DNA of 64,000 nt, taken from NCBI GenBank assembly GCA_900637135.1, contig LR134353.1, forward strand, positions 496,001-560,000, read 5' to 3'. This DNA comes from Mycolicibacterium flavescens (GTDB lineage: Bacteria > Actinomycetota > Actinomycetes > Mycobacteriales > Mycobacteriaceae). The notes beneath the pieces were generated by a model. It was not told where the DNA came from. It was given only the letters and a program-made list of their open reading frames with translations, and made no database searches. This document shows positions 60,659-64,000 of the stretch, one piece after another. The translations under genes and the position numbers were made by a program. Position 1 is the stretch's first letter, and each line of letters starts with the position of its first letter.

Positions 60659-61362
60659 GGCCGCAGCCGCTCGGTCGGCGCGCTCAGCAGTCGCAGCAGG
60701 GCGGACTGCAGGTCGTCGGCCAGTACGGCAGTGGGGCTCTTCCTGCGGCGCCGCCCGATCAGGAAGCCCATCGCCAAGCCGCCGGCGACGGCGGCCGCGA
60801 CGGGTGCGGCCCGCTTGGCCATCGGCAGCGCAACGACTTTGAGCATGTCGATGGAATCGCCGGCATCGGGCTGAGCCGCAACCGCGGCCGTCTCCGTGGT
60901 CGGTGCGGTCGTCGCGGCGCCGCCGAGAAGATCCGATTCGAGGTTCTTGGCGAATTGTCCGATCAGGTTCGTCGACACGTCGGCCAGTACGCCGCGGCCG
61001 AACTGAGCGGCCTTCCCCGAGATGGTCAAGTCCGTGGTGATCGTGACGCTGGTCGCGTCACCCTCGTCCTTGAGTTGCGCGGTCACGAGCGCGGCCGCGT
61101 TACCACTGCCGCGGGTCTCCTTACCCTGCGCCTTGATGACAACGCGGCGAGCGGCCTTGTCGCGCTCCTCGAACGAGGCATCCCCCTTGTAGGACACCGT
61201 GATCGGACCGACCTTAACCTTCACCGCGCCGGTGAAGGCGTCGCCGTCGACCGACAACAGCTGAGCACCCGGAATGCACGGCGCGACGCGTTCGACGTCG
61301 TTGAGTGCCTCCCATGCCGTGTCCACCGGCACGGCGACCCGGAATTCGTTGTTGAGTTCCAC
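60655..61362 (-). CDS. CoxG-type SRPBCC membrane-anchoring protein
   Basis: From GTG 61362 the 235-residue protein has an N-terminal SRPBCC/CoxG domain (DTAWEALNDVERVAPCIPG, SVTITTDLTISGKAAQFGRG) and a C-terminal hydrophobic segment (VAAAVAGGLAMGFLIG) followed by RRRRK, typical of CoxG that anchors molybdenum hydroxylases to the membrane or feeds quinone. Longer open frames upstream are antisense shadow sequence. Confidence 0.88.
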   Translation of the reverse strand: MELNNEFRVAVPVDTAWEALNDVERVAPCIPGAQLLSVDGDAFTGAVKVKVGPITVSYKGDASFEERDKAARRVVIKAQGKETRGSGNAAALVTAQLKDEGDATSVTITTDLTISGKAAQFGRGVLADVSTNLIGQFAKNLESDLLGGAATTAPTTETAAVAAQPDAGDSIDMLKVVALPMAKRAAPVAAAVAGGLAMGFLIGRRRRKSPTAVLADDLQSALLRLLSAPTERLRP

Positions 61363-61376
61363 TGTGGCTGCGTTCC

Positions 61377-63740
61377 TTACTTCTGGGCGTTCTCGATGGC
61401 CTCGACGATCGCGGCGGGGCTGGCGGGTAGGCGGGTCAGCGTGACACCGAGCGGTGCCAGGGCATCGTTGATCGCGTTGATGACGGCAGGTGTCGAACCG
61501 ATCGCGCCGCCCTCGCCGACGCCCTTGTATCCGCCGACGCCGGGTCCGGGGATCTCCACGTGCCCGTACTCGACCGGGGGCACCTCGGTGGCCGTCGGCA
61601 GCAGGTAGTCGACGAAAGTGCTCGACAGCGGGTTGCCGTCGTCGTCGTAGGCCATATCCTCGAGCAGCGCACCGCCGATGCCCTGCACGGTGCCGCCGGC
61701 GATCTGACCCTCGACGACGTTGGGGTTGATCATCGGGCCGACGTCCTCGCTGACGATGTAGCGGGTGAGGGTGACCCGCCCGGTCTCGATGTCGACCTCG
61801 CACGTGCAGGCATGGGTGGCGTTCGCCCAGTGGATCATCGCCTCCGGTGGTGAGGCGAACCGCGCGGTCGCCTCCAACGACGACGAGACACCGGGCGGCA
61901 ACTGCTGCGGCTCGTAGTACGCCCGGTAGGCGAGATCAGCGAAAGTCACGCTCTTGTCCGGGTTTCCGGCCACCACGGCGCGCGAGCCGGTCAGCTCCAC
62001 CTCGGCCTCGTCGACCTCCAGGCGCGGTGCGGCCATCGCGATGATCTGCTTGCGCAGCAGCGCTCCCGCCTCGGCGACCGCACCCGCAGTCATCGGACCG
62101 CTGCGGCTGCCCTGGGTGCCCGCGCCGTACGGGGTGACCGCGGTGTCGCCCTGGATCGTCGACACGTCGGCGATCTCGGCGCCCAGCGCGTCGGCGGTCA
62201 ACTGCACGACGGTGGTCTCGAGGCTGTTGCCGGTCGACCCGCCGTTGACGTAGACGTTGATCTTGCCGGTGGGCTCCATCCGGATGGTGCAGCCCTCGGT
62301 GCCCAGGTGTCCGGTCGCGGCGCCGGTCGGTTCGATGTAGGCCGAGAACCCCAGGCCGATGTAGCGGCCCTCAGCCAGCGCATCGGCCTGTTCCTTGCGG
62401 AAGCCCTCGTGGTCGAGGATCTTCACCGCCTGCTCGAAGGTGTCGGCGGGCGCGACGTGGTCGTAGGGCATGCCGTTGGGGTTGAAGTAGGGCATCTCAT
62501 CGCCGCGCAGGATGTTGCGCCTGCGCAGTTCGACGGGATCCATGTCCAGCTTGCGCGCGGCGATGTCGAAAAGCACCTCGCGGGCCAGGGTTTCGTACTG
62601 CCAGGGGCCGCGGTACGCGTGCAGGCCGGCGGTGTTGGAGAACACGGTCTTGTAGTTGAAGCTGGCCTTCGGCACCCGGTACGGGCCCGGGAAGAACATG
62701 CCGACCGCGGCGGTGGTCAGCACCGGGTACGGGGTGGGGTAGGCGCCGACGTCATAGGCGAAGTCGATGTCGACGGCGAGGATGGTGCCCTCTTCGTCGA
62801 GGGCCATCCGCGCGGTGCCGTCGACGTGGCGCGCCTGACCCGCCGACATCAGGTTCTCGCGGCGGTCCTCGATCCACTTCAGTGCCGCGGAGCTCAATTG
62901 CGCGTTCGACGTCGCCGGGACCTTCCGAGCCGCCAGCATGATGCACATGTCCTCGCGCATCGGCACGACCTTCTGGCCGAAGCCACCGCCGGTGTCGCGC
63001 ATGATGACTCGCACGTTGTGCGCAGGAATGCCGAGCAGCCGCGCGCAGAACGCGCGCAACTCGTGGGGCGTCTGCGTCGATGCCCACAGGGTCAGTTCCT
63101 CGGTCGCAGGCGTCCACTCCACGACCATGCCGCGGCACTCGATAGGCACCGGCGCGTGGATCTGCTGATAGACGTTCGCCGACGCGACGCAGGCGGCGGT
63201 GGCGAACGTCTCCTCGTCGGGCGGCGCTCCGCCCATGCCGCCCGCGACGTTGTCGGGGTAGGCCTCATGCACGACCACCGACGACCCGACGGCTTTCGTG
63301 AAGTCGGCGACCGCAGGCAATGGCTCGTAGTCGACGTCGACGAGATCGACTGCGTCCTCGGCGAGATAGCGGCTGTCGGCCACGACGAGCGCGACCGGAT
63401 CGCCGACGAACTTCACCTCACCTTCGGCCAGCGGCGGGCGCGGGGTGTCGGGGATGTCCTTGCCCGCGACCGCGTGCCAGGCCTCCTTGACGTCGGGATT
63501 GAGGTCGTCGGCGGTGAACACCGCGTGCACCCCCGGCATGGCCAGCGCGGCCGACGCGTCGATGCCGTTGATCTTCGCCCTGGCGAACGGGCTGCGCACG
63601 AAGCACGCGTGCAGCATCCCCGGCCGCACGACGTCGTCGACGAAGGTGCCTCGGCCGGTGAGAAGCCGGTTGTCCTCGACGCGCGCGACTCGGGTTCCTG
63701 CGTAACGGGTCGCGACCTTCTCCGCTGAAGCAGAAGTCAC
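61377..63740 (-). CDS. Molybdenum hydroxylase large subunit (CoxL-like, non-form-I)
   Basis: The 787-residue protein binds molybdopterin cytosine dinucleotide (RDTGGGFGQKVVPMREDM, GVGEGGAIGSTPAV with the conserved Glu near the C-terminus). True form-I CO dehydrogenases carry AYxCSFR at the active site; here the loop is AYRGPW (375-380), so it is form II-like or another hydroxylase. The substrate is unknown and could be an aldehyde, purine, nicotinate-type or steroid-related compound. Gene order L-G-M-S on one strand. Confidence 0.9.
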   Translation of the reverse strand: MTSASAEKVATRYAGTRVARVEDNRLLTGRGTFVDDVVRPGMLHACFVRSPFARAKINGIDASAALAMPGVHAVFTADDLNPDVKEAWHAVAGKDIPDTPRPPLAEGEVKFVGDPVALVVADSRYLAEDAVDLVDVDYEPLPAVADFTKAVGSSVVVHEAYPDNVAGGMGGAPPDEETFATAACVASANVYQQIHAPVPIECRGMVVEWTPATEELTLWASTQTPHELRAFCARLLGIPAHNVRVIMRDTGGGFGQKVVPMREDMCIMLAARKVPATSNAQLSSAALKWIEDRRENLMSAGQARHVDGTARMALDEEGTILAVDIDFAYDVGAYPTPYPVLTTAAVGMFFPGPYRVPKASFNYKTVFSNTAGLHAYRGPWQYETLAREVLFDIAARKLDMDPVELRRRNILRGDEMPYFNPNGMPYDHVAPADTFEQAVKILDHEGFRKEQADALAEGRYIGLGFSAYIEPTGAATGHLGTEGCTIRMEPTGKINVYVNGGSTGNSLETTVVQLTADALGAEIADVSTIQGDTAVTPYGAGTQGSRSGPMTAGAVAEAGALLRKQIIAMAAPRLEVDEAEVELTGSRAVVAGNPDKSVTFADLAYRAYYEPQQLPPGVSSSLEATARFASPPEAMIHWANATHACTCEVDIETGRVTLTRYIVSEDVGPMINPNVVEGQIAGGTVQGIGGALLEDMAYDDDGNPLSSTFVDYLLPTATEVPPVEYGHVEIPGPGVGGYKGVGEGGAIGSTPAVINAINDALAPLGVTLTRLPASPAAIVEAIENAQK

Positions 63741-63814
63741 CGGTTCACCCTTCTCCTCGCCGTGTAAAGAGTGACGTTATCGCATTCGAGAACGACATTT
63801 CCATAGGCGTTGTC

Positions 63815-64000
63815 TCATCCCTCATGGTGGATGCGTCCGGCCGTGTCGCTCAGCGGACGGCCGCCGCCGCCCCACCTGCGGGCGATGATTTCGGCCGCGA
63901 TCGACACCGCGGTCTCCTCGGGTGTGCGCGCGCCGAGGTCCAGGCCGATCGGGCTGGCCAACCGGGTCAGATCGGCGTCGGTGAGGCCGCACTCGCGCAA
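63815..64000 (-). CDS. XdhC/CoxI family protein, C-terminal fragment
   Basis: The last 61 codons are in the window; the start is beyond base 64000. LARLASPIGLDLGARTPEETA-like sequence and AAEIIARRWGG are typical of the XdhC Rossmann C-terminus. XdhC/CoxI proteins insert sulfurated Mo-cofactor into the large subunit. It is upstream of the coxL-type gene on the same strand, 74 bases away, consistent with the hydroxylase operon. Confidence 0.8.
   Translation of the reverse strand: MRECGLTDADLTRLASPIGLDLGARTPEETAVSIAAEIIARRWGGGGRPLSDTAGRIHHEG

Noticed and set aside
62307..63728. A 473-codon open frame antisense to the CoxL-like gene
   Set aside because: Composition is typical of a GC-rich shadow; all conserved motifs lie on the minus strand.
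1..64000. Insertion sequences, transposases, integrases or phage genes
   Set aside because: None recognised on either strand despite the interrupted synteny; the accessory insert shows no flanking repeats that I can see.

Overview
The window is high-GC actinobacterial DNA, most likely from a fast-growing Mycobacterium (Mycolicibacterium). The assignment rests on gene content and order: a complete mce4 steroid-import operon, the kstD/hsaEGF and kshA steroid-ring genes, cyp142, fadD19, fadD17/fadE26/fadE27, a mycobacterial hemophore-type protein, and nine copies of the KstR operator pattern TnnAACnnGTTnnA. Gene order largely follows the M. tuberculosis Rv3489-Rv3538 cholesterol block as I recall it, inverted and interrupted by accessory genes. 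No database search was possible, so orthologue names come from recognition.

Layout. 1-4645: steroid-ring and late catabolic genes (a MaoC hydratase fragment, kstD, then the divergent hsaE-hsaG-hsaF). 4735-11253: an accessory insert with a hemolysin III-type membrane protein, a DedA protein, the RecQ-like helicase RqlH with a phosphoribosyltransferase-like tail, a hemophore-like protein, two unassigned secreted proteins and a decayed MalT/LuxR-type regulator. 11428-18535: an IclR regulator facing a KstR-boxed operon (DUF1214 protein, SDR, sulfotransferase), a PknH-sensor-type lipoprotein, kshA with an overlapping small metal-ligand-rich protein, and a gamma-carbonic anhydrase-like protein. 18550-25959: a lipoprotein, a MOSC protein, and a tightly overlapped operon (OB-fold protein, ltp3, ltp4, LLM oxidoreductase, NTF2-like) divergent from a second LLM oxidoreductase. 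26033-36894: a decarboxylase-fold protein with cyp142, echA19 facing fadD19 and a nitronate-monooxygenase-like gene, the fadE26-fadE27-fadD17 operon, fdxD and hsd4A. 37158-47686: mce4 (yrbE4A-yrbE4B-mce4A-F-mam4A-mam4B). 47707-56361: otsA with a small abutting gene, two paralogous secreted proteins, an enoyl-CoA hydratase, a KstR-boxed SDR, a PucR regulator with an amino-acid-oxidase-type flavoprotein, and two Gre-like paralogues, the first frameshifted. 56478-64000: ctaD, an epimerase-family protein, and a molybdenum hydroxylase operon of the CoxL/M/S type with CoxG and an XdhC fragment.

How it works together. Mce4 and YrbE4 import sterols. CYP142 oxidises the side-chain terminus and FadD19 or FadD17 activates the acids. 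FadE26/27, EchA19, Hsd4A, the MaoC hydratase and the Ltp proteins shorten the side chain. KstD and KshA open the ring system, and HsaE/F/G convert the resulting dienoate to pyruvate and propionyl-CoA. KstR boxes precede almost every one of these units. The most noteworthy less-described signals are a short leader ORF coupled to yrbE4A, two KstR boxes at mce4, a KstR box on an unassigned SDR, several perfect intergenic inverted repeats, a 27-bp minisatellite in the gene overlapping kshA, and a CoxL-like protein with a non-canonical active-site loop (AYRGPW).
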